Below, one piece after another: positions 20,424-33,229 of a stretch of DNA of 64,000 nt. Position numbers and translations under genes: made by a program. Each line of letters begins with the position of its first letter. Position 1 is the stretch's first letter. The DNA is from Dirofilaria immitis (lineage: Eukaryota > Nematoda > Chromadorea > Rhabditida > Onchocercidae): positions 2,604,001 to 2,668,000 of the forward strand of contig JAKNDB010000105.1 in the NCBI GenBank assembly GCA_024305405.1, read 5' to 3'. The notes under the pieces were generated by a model. The model saw only the letters and a list, made by a program, of their open reading frames with translations. It was not told the origin of the DNA and made no database searches.

Positions 20424-23400
20424 CTAATAGAAACTTCGCTCAATATCAAACTTTGTTTTCAACAAAAGAGCTCCATCTACTAAACTAATCGATGTATTGG
20501 ACAGTCGCGATGTTGTTGGTTCGTTTAAACTTAAACCTTCCCTAAACATTTCATTCACCATTTTCATCACAGCATGCTTTGCTGCTTCTTTAAAACTATT
20601 CATTGATTGTAGCGAAAGATCAAAAAAATCAATATGTTCATGAAACTGCAGTTTTGTTATTTTTATGAATCCTGAAACAATTTCAGAAATTATCGTCAGA
20701 TAAAGATGATCGAGAATGTAATATTGTTTAGAACAAATACGGTACATTCAATGATTCCAAGATACATAATAGATGAACATTTTTCCAAACCCGCCTGTTA
20801 TATGACTTGATAGTATTTTAAATATTTTCATGCAAAATACAACGAAGAAGGAAAGCTTACAATTTCAGCCATCAAACTGTGTTATCAATCTCAATCAACA
20901 AAAAGTCTCTCTCCTCATGTTGTTAAAAGATACTTTACCGTATTTCACGCTATCAATTTGTTGACATTTTCGGACTAAGAATAGTGTATACATTAGATTT
21001 CGCATGAAATAACTTCAATAAAGTATGAAGAAATTGGGCCTATGCAGTAAAATAGCTCTTAATCTTAATCATTTTTATTTCGATTGCATTAAAATAAACC
21101 AACCACCAATACGGCCTGGTAAGCTTATAATATTGCACTGTGTCGTAGTATTAAATGGTATTACACCAATTTTTTCGGTTGTTCCTTCAACGAAAAATGT
21201 TGCTTGTCCTTCAAGCATTACAGTAGTCGTACCTAATTTACGAAAAATTTATAATTTCTTTCAAAAGTTTTCTATATTTAAAAGAAAAATTAGAAATTTG
21301 AAACATCACTACCAATATCCAATAAAAAAATTTTTCCTAGTAAATAATTATAAGGCGATCAAACCTTCCGAAATAACTGCCTTAGGCGGTTGAGTTGTTT
21401 GCATAATAATTTCGAATTGCTTGTTTGGATATATTGCGGCAATTTCCGGAACAATATCCGACAGACAAACTTCATCGACGGAGCATGATGTACGTATTAA
21501 TTTACCAAGTACAGGTGTAACTGAGTTTATATTGAAAATTAGTGCACCAATACTGAAAATGACAAATATGTTTTAACAAGAACATCAATATAAAATTCAA
21601 TAATTTTTGTTCTTGCTACTTTGCATATCGTTAATAGCACCAAAATATCACTTATAATTCTGAAATAACATTCAGATGCTAAAATAAATTAAAATCAGTA
21701 TATCTAAAATATTTCGATATACAGTATCACCTCGATAAGATTACTAAAAAATCGAAATATGTTAAATTTTCATTTGCTTTCAATTAGACTTTCGAAATTT
21801 CGAAAAATTCAAATTATAAGATATCCAGTAATGAAGATTTTGAGATCACAATTTGTGTTTATTCTTTAAAAATATTATAAAATGAAAATCAATCTTGACA
21901 TTTTATAGAAATGTGAATTGGACAAATGTTTGCCACGTCTAAGCCTGAGCGATCATATTTATATTTTAGAAGCTCCAAGAAAATCATGAAGACAATCGTT
22001 GGTCTAATTACAGATGTAATAAGCAATTAAATAGTTGTAATTGGCAATGTGCAACTTTATTCTTTCTGTAAATGAGAGGAATAATGAATTGGTTAAATGG
22101 TGGAATGGCTCTGATAATTTGAATGTATTAGTTTTTGCTATGAGTATATTATATTCATTGAAGAACTTGTCACAATAACGATACATCCACATGGAACAAT
22201 TCACACTGTTCACTTTGATCGAGTCCTTACATATGTGCTTTAAGAAAAAGTGTATTGATGGTGTATTCCGATATCAGCAAATCAACAGAACTTCCGTCTG
22301 TTATTTTAGTAAATCGCAATCTTTTCTGTCGAGAATAAGGATTCTGAAATAATCATTTTCATATATATATAAATGAGAATTGAAAATCATCAATAAACTT
22401 CCAATGTTTAAGGTAAAGTTCACATTGCAATTACAACACTATCCAGTGGGTAATATTGTTCTGCTAACAATTTCTAAGACAATGTAAATAGGGGCAATAC
22501 AAACGCATTGAAATAATCCCAAAAATAATAAAACTTTTTAAATGATAGAACTAAAAAATTTTCTAGAAGAGATTGTGAAGTACGAATACTTAAATCTGAA
22601 ACAAGCATTACTAAATGCTTTTAAAATTTATCATAATGATTAAAATAATATAAATGAACAAATAAAACAAACTTTAATTTGATCATGTCCTCTGATATAC
22701 ACATTGCCATCTAGACCGGTGAAAAATTTATCATATGTCGCACCAGTGTCAAGAATGCTTAGCGAAAGAATTAACGTCGATAGCTTTCTCTGTGAAATAT
22801 TCTGCAGATAAGAAATAATTGTATAAGTAAAGAATACTTTCATAAGTAAAGATCACTGAAAGTATTCAAGAGAAAACAATATGTATTAACACTAAAGACG
22901 TTACAAAATTTCGAGAAAAACATTACTTTAAAAATTAAAAAATGAAAAAACTGACGATGCTAGATAAAATTGCTTTTGATTTCTGAAGTGCTGCAGTTGC
23001 TGGAAAGGCAGATGATAAATTTAGAATCACTGGTTCTATATTATTACTGTGAAAAGATATGCTTAATAATCTGCTTAATCTATTCAGCTGTGATTTTTGC
23101 AATGTATACCTTGCAGAAGGTATCCTTTTCATGTCAAGGTGCATTGTAACTGCAAATGTAAATCATATTGAGCAAAAAATTTAATCATATCTTACTATTA
23201 ATGGCGTTATTCGTTATTTCCATGTAAAAATAAAGAAAACAAACGAATAAGTTTGGAGTCTTTATCAGATAACGAAATCGTTACAGGTGAAGAAAGAATG
23301 AAAGCATTACCTTGTAGATAGCTTGATTCGGATCTCAATGCTCTTTTCTTCTTCTGTCCATTTGTTTCATTCCTGTTCTGAATAATTATTTTAAACGTTC

Positions 23401-25235
23401 GGAAGAAAAATATTCCTAGCATCATAGTTTTGATCTCTTAATCTATTCTCCATACCATGTAATATTTTCTGAAGGAAAATGATAATAAAGCTGTTGCTAT
23501 AAACAAATAATGAATGTTTCATTTTATAGAGTATTCAAAGACAGATTTTTGAAGTGAACTCACGCTTATTCTAAACGAAAAAAAAGAAGAGGGCAGTACC
23601 ATCTTGAAAAGCATTTTGTATAAATCAAAGATGGATATTTGGTTTGGTATCTGAAGCAATTGACTGTTCAATTCGTCATTGACTACATTGTTCACAGTGA
23701 TGCAAAGAGTTTCTTCCAATATTTCTCGAGTTTTTGTCGTTATTTCATGCTGTGACAAATCATATATATATATATGTATAATAGTATGTAATAGTATGAT
23801 CTTGTAATTTCTTTTTAATTTTTATTAGCAAATATTATAAAGAATTCAGCGGAAGCTTACTAAAACGCGCGATTATAATTTTAGAACGTCATATATTTTA
23901 ATTCCCAAAATTTGAAATCAAAATTAAATGGCATTCATTTCCAAATTTAGGATTTTTGTCTGTCTACAAGAACAATCAAAAATTACCCTGGCAATTACCT
24001 GATATTTGGTATTGACAATAACAGTTAACAGACCCATATTCTCTACTCGAGCGAGAATAATGTCATTAATTAGGGAACAACCAACTATTCGAATATACGG
24101 TATATTATCGATAGTTTTCTGGATATCGAATGTAGTTTCTATGACAAGCTGGCTAGCAGATATTGCTAATGTCCCGTATGTCGACACTGTTACGGGCAGC
24201 AGCGATAATGGTTGTAATTGTCCATACAATGTACCTGCGATGCTTTAACATTGATTTTAATTGATATAATTTGATTGCAATGGATGACTGAAAAAATCAT
24301 GGCATTTCTTTTCAGTAAATTGCTAATTTTAGAATTTTAAAATCACTGTGCCATTTTTGAAATTAATTCTAAAAAATTTTTATTAAAATATATGATAGGT
24401 TAATGCAAACTATTTGAACTTTATTTTTTTGCTTTTATTACATTGAAATAGTATTACAACCTACTAAAAATTAAAGCCACTAATCCTAAGTGTTAGCAGA
24501 TTTGGTGGTGTTGGTTGTACGCCAACGTATGATGGATTTTGATGTGCAACAAGTTGAAAATTCTGAATTGTAATACACCCTTCAGGAAAACATTGCTGTT
24601 GCGGAGCAATAATCACTCGTTTGACATATTTTTTGAATAAATGTTCTAAATAGAAAATGGCTTATTGCTAAATCGATTTGTTTTTTTTGTCTTTTTACCA
24701 ACTATAATATCAATAAATATTCGATCACAAGATGATAAAAACATTTTAATGATTAACATTTGCAGTTAATGCTTATATGCGAGTGTTTACTCTATCAACC
24801 GTAGAAGACACTTGATGATTGTTCATTGATGCTGATAATTATAGTCTTATAATTTAAATTATATTTTATCATCTCCATTAATATCTTTTATATCAAAAAA
24901 CCAAATGTACTACAACGCTGAATTGACTTCCTATAGTTTCACTATTTCCGTGTTTTCATTTTTTTCGGGTTTCAAGCACATCTTCTTGCATGAATCTAAC
25001 TTCTAAACTTTCTGACTATGATTGCTTCGGCTTCTTTTCTTGATTAAGTAGTGACAGAAGACTTACAGATTTTTAGAGAAATATGCAAGAAGAAACAAAT
25101 ACCGATTACTCTGGACAGCTGGCGAAATATATCATCACTGAAACATATTCGCAAGGCAGATTGTGGTGAATCGAACATTTCAACAGATGATCCAAGATAT
25201 TGATCAGCAGTGTTCGTTAAGCACAATGCTAACCC
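20424..25235 (-). CDS. BPI/LBP/CETP-family secreted lipid-binding protein
   Basis: Proteins of this family are secreted, boomerang-shaped, two-domain lipid or lipopolysaccharide binders. The model has 12 exons: 25235-25103 (start uncertain), 24645-24465, 24242-23999, 23749-23600, 23377-23311, 23149-23110, 23046-22956, 22801 to about 22671, 22343-22231, 21552-21365, 21232-21107 and 20671-20424. All junctions agree in codon phase. The N-terminal domain has LPVTVSTYGTLAISA, IRIVGCSL and ILEETLCITVNNVVNDELNS; the two Cys match the conserved family disulfide. The C-terminal domain has SSVDLLISEYTINTLF, SCSVDEVCLSDIVPEIA and SMNSFKEAAKHAVMKMVN. A linker of about 65 residues with a basic patch (GQKKKRAL) separates the domains. 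The first retained residues, GLALCLTNTADQ, look like the end of a signal peptide, so an upstream exon with the start codon is missing from my model. No frame break was found. The ligand is unknown. Confidence 0.85.
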
Positions 25236-28200
25236 CTTGAAAACGTAATATTCACTCTCATATGAAATCCACAAATTTTTTTATCATAAAATTTTTATTT
25301 CGAAATTTTATTTTATTTCAAATATTTTGAGCTTTATCGAAAGGAAAGGAAAGTAAGCTTCAGAGGTCAATAGAAAGTATGATGAACTGCTGATCCGACC
25401 TGTGAGCTACATATGTTTTCCCGCTAAATATTTCATAAATCTACTTTAAAAAACATGAAACCTTCAGATTTATTAAAATTTAATTTAAAAAAATCCTGGA
25501 GAAAAGTATTTCAAAGTGTTTAGAGCATTATAATATTGAAACTTTTATTAAATTGATAGTTAAAGATAATTTACTTAAATTAATGTTTGCAATAAAATAT
25601 TATTGAAGTAACAACATATTGATATTCAACATATATCATAGATATTTAAAGACATTTTTAATAACAAATCATTTGATAGATATCATTTGAACCAATAATC
25701 CATTGCGCCACTTTTATAAACACAGAACGATCGGAAATCAAATTTCTTGTAAATTTACCGTAAGGAAGGCAAGATGATGCATTTGAAAAACGATCATATA
25801 TGTCGATCAATAACACACCCCGATTGCTCTCGATTTAGTGTTCACCTAATAACTGCTCTAATTAGTTTTTCAATTCATTGAAACTTCAATAAAAGAGTTT
25901 TCAATCAAATTACATGAATATTAATCATAGATCATGAAGTAATGAATTAATGTAGCAATAACGGTTAGTTTTAATTTCTCAAATAAGAAAATGAAAAGAT
26001 AAAAGAGTGTAAAAACCTTAAATGTCATTAATAAAGCTTTAAAGAGGATATTAGACAATAAGCAGGAAAAGTAAAATCCTTCAATGTTAAAGATTTTAAC
26101 ACATTTATATGTCAACTTTTATATGTAACTTTTTTATTCGAACGATTTATCAGTTAGGGTGTAATGAATGAATTGTTTTTCCGTCTTTTTTAAACAACTT
26201 AATTATGGATGATGATTGAATAAATCGTAGAACGAATGTTGAAGATTAAAATTTTATATGTATATAAAATTTTAGTTAATCAACTTGGTACATTTAAAAA
26301 TATCACTTACATGATAGATATATGAGCAATCCTATCTTTACTATGAGATGCTAGAAATATAACTTTTCTAGTATGTAATACTGTGAACAAAAACTATAGA
26401 GTTAAAAGCAAGAAACAAGCAAAAACAAATAAGTTTTCTTTCTTGAAATCAGTAAAATATTTTACTTCTGCTTTTGCAAATAATTTAATTTCGATATAGA
26501 GTGGAAACACTTTAAATAGAAATAATTGCTAATATATTTGAATTGATCTCAACAATAAATTTTTCAAGGCTTTTTAATGTTTCATATGCTTATACATATG
26601 TCACCACCTTCCTATCCATAGAAAAAGTTAAACAATCAATAGGAGAATCATAATTAAAAGAAGTATAAGTTAGGATATGTAAGTATAGCTGACATAAATC
26701 AGAAATTTTGTGCGTAGAAACTACAAATAAATGTAATTGTCAGGCTTCAAATATTCTAGACTCTGTGGGAAGTTTACGTTTTATATACTTGTCAAACAAA
26801 ACTAGTTCTGTGATGATTTTCCATGCCAAACGTGCTTCGTTCATATCATTAAATTTTCAAGGACAAATATTTTCCCGATAAAAAATTCAACTATCATTAA
26901 AATTTCTGCAGGAAAAGTAAAGGTCGTAGATTTAAGGAATGATGAGTTTTCGTCACAACATACGATCTCCTTCTTCTATTTGCTTTCTGTCTTTCGAAAA
27001 TTTTAATTTAAATTTATGTTAACGCTTGAATTAACAACTTTCATCTCACATTTCACTTTATTTTAAGTGTTCCACATGCTACAGCAATACAAACGTGAAG
27101 GTTTTTAATATGCTGAATTCAAATGAGAAATTGAGTTTAATATATCAAATCAACTTTTTTTTTAGCAAATAGTGTCTAAACTATCAACAATCTTTAAAAA
27201 ATATGAAAAATTTATTTTTTTAAACAAATCGAGAAATGGTTGCAGCAGAAATTTTTACTGCACAAAAGAAGGATGGATAAGATGAATGCAAAAGATGAAG
27301 CAAAAGGAATTTTGGATAAATTCATGTAATTAATTATCTTTGAGAAGGCGAATAACTATTCAGAATCCAAGGATATATTTCGAAAAATCATAATAATATT
27401 TCATATAAACAAATAAGCTCAATTTTTGCTTGACACGAGTGAATGCGTTTTCTAAGGCATAACTAATTTAAATGCATTATGAGAGCATAAATGCACGGCT
27501 TTTCCTCAGTTCTAAACAATTGAATTTAATCGAAAATGATTTTAAATGAAGACTGCGACGAAATTAAGCGCAAGAAGAATTAAAATCAGGTTTAGTTAAG
27601 GATGTAGCTGCTACAAATAACTTAAACTGAACTGCATTTATTGCATTTTGAAAATTATCCTACAACAATTCCATTCTGCCTTCGAAATTCTTTTCCAAAT
27701 TCTCGAAATATTGAAATACATTGCGTAAATTTATGAAATTCATCGTTTCTGATGAGGCATAATTTAATGAAGATATCCTACTGTCAATATTTCAATATTT
27801 GATCAGTAGTCGTCTTATGTTACTGCAAAATCTTCAAATAAATTCAAAATGAAGGAAAAATGGCAAAATTTAACTGAAAAAAAGTTTTAAAATAAAAGCT
27901 ATCTCAAAACCACTTATTTCAAATTGCAAGTCAAAAATTTTAAATAAATTTATAACTAAAATGAAGTTTATATTCCTAGTAACTTTAAAATCTAACAGTC
28001 ATATACTACGATGCATTCACATCTATAAAGTCATATAAAAAGTAAAAAAATTCTAAATTAATGATTCCAGTAAGAAAACTAAAATTTATCAATTAATCAT
28101 GCTAAAACAATAAACAATTGCAGAAATGAAGAGTTCCGGAAAACTGGGAATGAAAGATCGACAAGCTGAACCAAAGAGAAACGACAACTATATATTTGCT

Positions 28201-28755
28201 GATATTTCTTCTGCTAACTTTCATTTTTCTACATTTTGTTGGTGGCAGAACATTCGAACCACACATTTTTATATCCAAATGAAATGCCACCGATAAGCTG
28301 GCTTCTTTCATCACATAATTCTAATAAGTTTCCAAAAAGTCTATAGGAACAAGTTTTCTGTTGATATAGATATTATACAGTGACCTTGAAAAAAGAGCAC
28401 TGCAAAATATGGCAGAATTACGAGAGATCAATATATAAAATTACATTAGCAATTAATAATAGAAATTTGTAAAAAGGTAATAAAATATAATAAAGTAGAT
28501 AAAACAGCCTTCTGAAAATGAGATATACAAGGCAAAATAAGCTACAGAATGATAACAACAAGAGGCAGTGTAAAATCTGAGAAAATTTCCTGAAATTGAT
28601 AAAATCCGAAGAGTTACTAAATGATTTGCACTCATAACGAACGCTGAGGATTACAGAATGAGCAATGAAGTCATGAAACTGGACGATAACAATAAATGCT
28701 TAAGTTTGTGCTGAAAAATAAATTTGAATTAAAAACAATACGATGGGTACTGAAA
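25236..28755. other. 5' flank of BPI gene and intergenic DNA; no gene supported
   Basis: The first coding exon of the BPI-family gene (signal peptide) probably lies in the proximal part, but I could not fix it. The rest is very AT-rich. Open frames at 25921-26115, 28102-28314 and 28453-28635 on the minus strand lack domains and splice sites that would join them to neighbours. Confidence 0.4.
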
Positions 28756-29900
28756 TTAATCATCGAAATTAAGACCCGTTGGTCGGGTTCTTCGGCGTTT
28801 GCTCAGTTCTGATACTGAACCATTTTCATGTTTCTCAGATTTCTGGAATAAATGAAACTTTAGAAGAAACGTAAATGCATCTTTAAATAGCTTTTTGAAT
28901 CATCTTGTTCTTTGCTCAGTATAATTTTTCAAACAGCAGTTTTAGCAAAGCGAACAAATTCTATATCATTTGAATTTTCTTCAAAGAAAATTTTGTTCAA
29001 CAAAAGGAGAACAGTACACCTTATGAACTATGGGGGTATTAATAAATAATTACGTCGAAATCCGCTAGCTACTTCATATCCAATAATCCCCACTTTTTAA
29101 CATTTCAATTTTAAAATAAATTCGGTGAACATCGCTTGGAATTTGAATAACTGGATATGATTTAATTACTTATTGATTAAAGTTAACATGCAAAATTCAA
29201 ATTTTAATTAAGAAAAAGCGTCATAAAATGATCTCGAATATTGCAACATTAGAGAAAAAAAGGAATTCAGTGTGCAAATCTTCAAGGAATCCATTTTGAA
29301 TCAAATTTTCTGATTTGATTGAACAGAAAATACCTTTCTCTGATTTGATTGATTTGGCATTGTTTTCGAGCAGCCATTTGCTGAACTCCTATTCTGTTTC
29401 TTATTTGTTGATCAAGCTACAATATACTTGTTGAGTGAAACTTCACAAACTTCGATATCCTAGCATATAATTTAATAAATAAAGCGCTTATCTTATTATT
29501 CCTCAAATTAAAGAAAATTTTTCTTTCAAATTTTGCAAAATCGTTTGGAGAATTTCCGAAAAACTGAAATTTTTATGTATTTAAAATCAGTAATGACATC
29601 CGAGACATCAACAAAAGGAGCAGAAATGTGACAAGTCAATGAGAGCAGAAATGTGACAAGTCAATGACAAAGTTTTTGAAGGATATATGGAGCGATCTGA
29701 ATTTAATCAAAACGACAAAGATAAAACATAGAACTTACCAAGAGCAAGTGAGCATTAACAGCTTTCTCTAATAAATCAACAGTTTTTAACTGTACATTCA
29801 CATCATTAATACGATTCAATTCGATCCTATGGACAACATGCACTAGAGTGAGTCTATCATTTGTTACTTCGGATACTTTCAGCATTCTCTTAAGTATCAT
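28756..29900 (-). CDS. unidentified 82-aa helical protein (2 exons)
   Basis: I do not recognise this protein. The exons are 29900-29739 (54 codons) and 28842-28756 (28 codons plus stop). The donor is GTAAGTT, the acceptor is ATTCCAG, and the phases match. The ATG at 29900 lies 4 bases behind a TTTTTCAG acceptor, which supports it as the true start after trans-splicing. Residues about 8-54 are rich in Leu/Val/Glu/Lys with heptad-like spacing and no proline (for example VHRIELNRINDVNVQLKTV), so a coiled coil is likely. The tail is hydrophilic and basic (SKRRRTRPTG), ending LNFDD, and could be a nuclear localisation signal. Size and shape recall small subunits of BORC/BLOC-type or kinetochore assemblies, but no family match is claimed. 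It diverges from PPP1R11 across about 680 bases. Confidence 0.65.
29618..29667. repeat. 25-base tandem duplication
   Basis: Two perfect adjacent copies of a 25-base unit (core GCAGAAATGTGACAAGTCAA) start at 29618 and 29643. They lie in the intron of the 82-aa gene. Confidence 0.95.
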
Positions 29901-29908
29901 TTCTCTGA
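29901..29908 (-). promoter_or_regulatory. putative spliced-leader acceptor of the 82-aa gene
   Basis: The minus strand reads TTTTTCAG, then AGAA, then the ATG at 29900. The polypyrimidine-AG right before the start codon fits a nematode trans-splice acceptor. Transcript evidence would be needed to confirm use. Confidence 0.5.
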
Positions 29909-30578
29909 AAAATGTGGAAGCTTCCTATTTAACAAATTTGTACGACAAGAAGTTTTGAATGGTCATGTAACAAATATATTGCACTGAATTAATTCTAAAT
30001 CTTAACAATATTCAAAACTGCATTAATTGAAACTAAGTATATTGTTAAAATCATAATATAAGCAAGATTAAAGACTGCAGAAAATATCGAATTATAAAAT
30101 ACCGACTCAAATATATTCCTTGATTCAGAATTAGTTTCAGTAACTAATCGTTATGTAATCCACTTGTGTAGCCTTATGCACCGTTATGTAGTCTTATGCA
30201 GAACTTTGTATAAGACTTTATTTTTAAAATTTCTACATGACAAAGAAACGAGAAAAAAACTCAGCCAGATGGTATATCACAGCACATTTAAATTACGAAA
30301 TGAGATTTGGCACTTCTAGCATAACTATTTTTTGCGAAGCTACTGAGTTATTATCGTTTTTGGCTAATATCTCAGATTTCTATAAAAAGAATTAAGCAAC
30401 AACTGAATACATATAGGAACCACCCACAACTTAATTTTTTGAATAAAGTATTAATTTAGTATCTATTAACACGTAAACAGGTGAGCATTCATTATTTAAA
30501 TACAGTTTATGAAATAAAAAATTATTGCAGCAAAAGTCTTCCAAGGCTTGTGGTGTCATTCAGATATTTTTAGAAATA

Positions 30579-31447
30579 ATGTCACATGAATGTTCGGTAT
30601 CAGCAATTGCACTAGGAAGTTTGGCTACTACTATAGAGGAAAAGCATCGTGCCGAAAGAATTCATCAAGGTTGAGATATCAATCTAATTGTTGATCTATG
30701 TAATATGCCGGCATATTAACAAATAATTGGCAATTATCTAAGAATAATCATCTCATCTATATTTAACGAATAAATGCACGAATAGAATCACCAGGATCAC
30801 TAGTATTTATAAACTCAAAACAAATTTATCTGAATTTGAATTTATCGCCAAACCATAAATGTATTACAGCGATTGTCACAGTTTTTAACGAAACTGTATT
30901 AACTTATTCGACATCCATTAACGTATAGTAACTTCCCATAATTTGCTAGAAGAGATGGAACAGAGTATGTAGGCAAAATATAATTATAAAATTTAATATT
31001 CAAAATTGTTTTAGTACCTTTGATTCTACGCCTAACAGAACCTAAAGTTGAACGGCAACATGTTACTTGGGCCGAAGGCACTATCGATAACGAGCATCTA
31101 GGCAAGTTAAAGAGCAACTGTTGCTGCATATGGGTGAAACCACGTATTTGGAATGATCCAACTACCTGGGAACAGGACGAATACGAAGTATGCAAATATC
31201 GGTTAATGATTTGAAGATAACCTCGAAAGTTTAAAGAAAGAAGAGGGTTTAATTTCATATATGCGTATAATGATAAAAAACAGTTTGTGGATTTTTAAAG
31301 ATGTTCATCCAATTAATCTAGAATGTATATCGCAGCAGCAAATAGAAATTATTGTTTTTATTAAACTACTTCGACCACTCATTATCAAAAAGATCATTGT
31401 AGGTTGAACACTGTCGCGGACATACTCTTCCAGTAACGTCCAAATAA
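30579..31447 (+). CDS. protein phosphatase 1 inhibitor-3 (PPP1R11) homologue
   Basis: Inhibitor-3 is a small, heat-stable, mostly disordered inhibitor of PP1, acting mainly in nucleus and nucleolus. Human PPP1R11 also has E3 ligase activity. Three exons, 30579-30669, 31015-31187 and 31403-31447, join in phase to give 102 aa. HVTW (within VERQHVTWAE) is the PP1-docking motif of RVxF type. It is followed by the family core TIDNEHLGKLKSNCCCIW and by KPRIWNDP. The C-terminus has CRGHT, matching the His/Cys cluster (GHTHC) of vertebrate members. The acidic run that follows the Cys cluster in vertebrates is reduced to a few acidic residues (EQDEYE). The protein is slightly shorter than the human one (126 aa). 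Its 3' end converges with the minus-strand gene at 31786-32211. Confidence 0.88.
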
Positions 31448-31466
31448 TGGAAATTTAAAATCGATA

Positions 31467-31472
31467 AATAAA
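31467..31472 (+). terminator. AATAAA polyadenylation signal of PPP1R11 homologue
   Basis: A canonical AATAAA lies 20 bases past the stop codon, which would give a very short 3'UTR. The AT-rich background makes chance occurrence possible. Confidence 0.35.
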
Positions 31473-31785
31473 AACTATATTAAAATCGATAAATAGAAAC
31501 GTATATTTCGACTCTGATCCAATAATTAATTCTGATGATTCGGTAAAACATTCAATAAATCAAGCTTTATGTTTTGGTGTCAATAAATTCAATTATAAAC
31601 TAACTAAATCTGTCCTCAATTTTTTGGATACAGTCGGTATTGTAAAATAGAACGATATAAAATCATTTTTTTAAATGAAATTCATTATGTAAATTAAAAG
31701 GATAGAAGTTCGCAAAAACAGAAAGCTGTGATTTTGATTCATCTAACAAATACACTTTTTATATCATCTAATACTTATTCGATAC

Positions 31786-32211
31786 TTACTGCCAAGATTG
31801 TTCGAGAAGTGATTCAGAGACATTTCCGGCAAATTCGATTCGATCTTTAGTCGTCATCATCTTTTCATAGGTTGAAGTCTACAAAAAGATTATATTAACC
31901 TTGTACATAAGAAAAAGTATTATGATTCTTGTATGACAAATAAATATATGAATGCTCATCATGGCTATACTAAATGCCACAGTATTCTCTAGAGAAATCT
32001 AAAAATAAATTAATCCATTCGCATAAGAATCAGTTTCCTATATTTCTATATACAAAATCTTTGAATGTAAAGAGCTCTTCCTGTTCACCAATTAAAAATT
32101 TACCATGCCATCAGTAGCAACCACTGTTGAACGCGATTTATCGAAATAAATGAACCATCGCTTTACATCATCATCATTGATAACACAACAACGAAAATTA
32201 TCTCGCGACAT
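31786..32211 (-). CDS. unidentified small protein, about 66 aa (2 or more exons)
   Basis: I do not recognise the family. Exon 32211-32104 encodes MSRDNFRCCVINDDDVKRWF and 16 further residues. It joins in phase, through GTAAAT and TTGTAG, to an exon starting at 31878 that encodes TSTYEKMMTTKDRIEFAGNV and ends LLEQSWQ before TAA at 31786-31788. The pattern of a short beta-like segment (KRWFIYFD) followed by an amphipathic helix suggests a small globular subunit. The stop codon overlaps a strong donor (GGCA|GTAAGT), so the second exon may instead splice to an exon further downstream and the protein may be longer. The gene ends about 340 bases from the convergent PPP1R11 homologue and lies 1.0 kb downstream of DGAT1 on the same strand. 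Confidence 0.55.
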
Positions 32212-33229
32212 GCTGACTTGGACTTCAAAATTCAAAATCTCCATATTTTGACAAGGATTTCAAAAATTGAGAAAATATTTGAAAAAATCATTTTGACTAA
32301 TTTTGACTAATAAAATATGTGCGTTATGAGAATTCAAAACATGAAAGCTTCTAGAGTGATCAGAAATTTTGACAGACGAATTCGTATGGAAGATCCACTA
32401 TTCATAAAAAACAACGAAAGAAAATATGAATTTATTGCATAATTAATTAATGATGAAAACACACTAAATTCACACCAAATTTTTAACGTTTCTAAAATAC
32501 ATGTTCAAAAAATAATTACCTCATGTCAACAATACGATAATGAAATTAAAAGATTAAAGCATGAGAAAAACGACATGTAACATAAAAATAATAGCATAAT
32601 TACCTTGGAAGTATTAGGCATGCAAAAATAAGTAATAGGTGAAATAATCGAAAGTAAAAAGCATGAAAAATTGCAAAATATAAAGATTATACAAATACAA
32701 GCAAAGAATATAGAATAACAAACTAAAACATATAAAGCTTATTTGTTAGTCATGAATTCTATTAAATCGTTCAGCGAACTATCGAAAAATTTTTTGTATG
32801 CTTCTCCAATGAGATCAATCAAAATACTGCGCTTAGGCAGTTAAATTTAAGAAACAATTTAATTATTTGAATTATCTATATAACTCTTTCTTCATCTGCT
32901 CAATCTCAGATTAAATTTCACCGATTATTAATTTGAAAGCAATGTACATGAAATAATACTACAGAAAATTAAAGCATTTGTTCATATAAACTCAAAAATT
33001 CATTTGCTGAATAAATGCAGAGATATCAAAAATGATGACATAATTAGCAATCCTGAGATAGATAATTAGGAGCAATAGGATAAACCATCATTTGCTAAAA
33101 ATTCTCAAAAAAATATTAATCATAATCATAAATCTATATCTATTATCATAAAATTACTAAGCTATATTGCATTAACTATGGCTGATGAGTATAAAAGTAG
33201 GAACTAATATCATTATCCACCGATAATCA

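Noticed and set aside
21025..21393. Plus-strand open frame of 122 codons
   Set aside because: It is the antisense shadow of two BPI-family exons on the minus strand, which have splice sites and family motifs.
25103..25235. A second, truncated BPI gene upstream of the first
   Set aside because: I first read this exon as the start of a C-terminal lobe from a tandem copy. Its donor phase joins exactly to the exon at 24645, and the joined protein (SRVIEHLFKK) fits the N-lobe, so it is one gene.
28102..28314. Minus-strand open frame of 70 codons near the BPI gene
   Set aside because: Briefly considered as a further BPI exon, but it shares no motif and has no phase-compatible splice sites toward 25235.
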